DNA of 64,000 bases from Muricauda sp. SCSIO 64092. Its GTDB lineage: Bacteria; Bacteroidota; Bacteroidia; Flavobacteriales; Flavobacteriaceae. This document shows positions 63,589 to 64,000 of this stretch, in pieces. Position 1 is the stretch's first letter; each line of letters opens with the position of its first letter. The stretch is taken from the NCBI RefSeq assembly GCF_023016285.1, contig NZ_CP095413.1:3675001-3739000 (forward strand), in the 5' to 3' direction. A model generated the notes under the pieces. That model saw nothing but the letters and a program-made list of their open reading frames with translations. It ran no database searches and was not told where the DNA came from. A program made the position numbers and the translations under genes.

Positions 63589-64000
63589 ATTGGGGGTTTC
63601 CCATACCCCAATTTGAAGTTTAGCTCCAAAAAAACCTTATTGGATTTTAAATGAAAGTAAAAAACTAAAGAATCAATGATTTCTTGTATTATAGGTTGGG
63701 AGCACTATCTACAAAGTGGAGCGAGAGACGACCGAATATCGTAAAACATCCAATGGACATTTTTAAAAGGGATGTGGGCTGCAGCCTTGGATTTCGAAGT
63801 ATAAACACCAGATCCTAATCTTTAAATGCCCTTGATAATTGGAACTTCCAAGCATTCATGCTTTTGTGCTCACCGAACAGAATCTCCGGGCTACGGGACT
63901 TATGGGTTTTAGAAAGCCCAACTATTTAAACAAAAACTGGGAGGTGATACCATATCCGTTCCCATAAAACCGGTAAAACCAGATAGTAGTGGTAGGCAGG
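63589..64000. other. Non-coding right end of the window
   Basis: About 410 bp upstream of the efflux operon with no open frame of coding character, hairpin or repeat that I could recognise. Confidence 0.5.

Overview
The window looks like a chromosome segment of a Bacteroidota bacterium, most likely a (probably marine) Flavobacteriaceae member. The reasons are four secreted giants whose C-termini, where visible, are type IX secretion system (T9SS) type B / 'gliding motility-associated' sorting domains, a lack of Shine-Dalgarno sequences, Bacteroidetes-style -7 boxes (TAnnTTTG), and a T9SS/RND/AraC gene content typical of that family. Genus cannot be fixed from the sequence alone.

Left three quarters (1-49167, all on +): a cluster of four paralogous giant surface proteins. 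The first (1-3139) is cut by the window edge. The others start at 4076 (1962 aa), 10780 (1886 aa) and 20383 (9594 aa, about 1 MDa). All are built from the same Lego-like module: a small beta domain beginning (F/L)(V/I/L)TTW(D/N/K)T and ending SVDQWGS, a run of 25-aa BspA/DUF285-type leucine-rich repeats (core [17 protein letters not shown]), a cap ([15 protein letters not shown]), and one or more roughly 80-aa HYR/Ig-like domains. The 9594-aa protein has 15 such modules followed by about 27 consecutive Ig-like repeats, a PKD/Ig-like pair and the sorting domain. Genes 1 and 2 share near-identical 3' ends, terminators and internal blocks, which points to recent tandem duplication and module shuffling. 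Three of the genes carry a related ~380-410 nt upstream leader.

Between the third and fourth adhesin genes (16441-20382) lie a 39-aa single-pass membrane ORF, a TMTC-like polytopic glycosyltransferase with C-terminal TPRs (17152-18981), and a small zinc deaminase that strongly resembles the fungal cytosine deaminase Fcy1 rather than bacterial CodA (19151-19591). The glycosyltransferase is a plausible modifier of the Ig-repeat proteins, but that is inference.

Right quarter (49168-64000): ordinary small-molecule defence and regulation genes. They include a decayed GNAT acetyltransferase (5' truncation plus frameshift), a ClbS/DfsB-family protein, an AraC/GyrI-type regulator, an azoreductase-like flavoprotein overlapping a DUF6194-like gene, an SDR, a second AraC regulator with an upstream 30-aa membrane ORF, an MFS transporter, an alpha/beta hydrolase, and a complete RND efflux operon (adaptor, permease, outer-membrane factor) on the minus strand.

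The clearest new signal here is regulatory. Three places (54394-54459, 58869-58934, 63523-63588) carry the same architecture: ATGACCAAAAT box, 15-bp spacer, GTTAACC box, 20 bp to a -7-like box. Each sits just upstream of a minus-strand start: the small ORF/AraC/SDR cluster, the outer-membrane factor and the efflux adaptor. The two halves are direct repeats 21 bp apart, as expected for an AraC-family activator, so the locus looks like an autoregulated AraC-efflux regulon.
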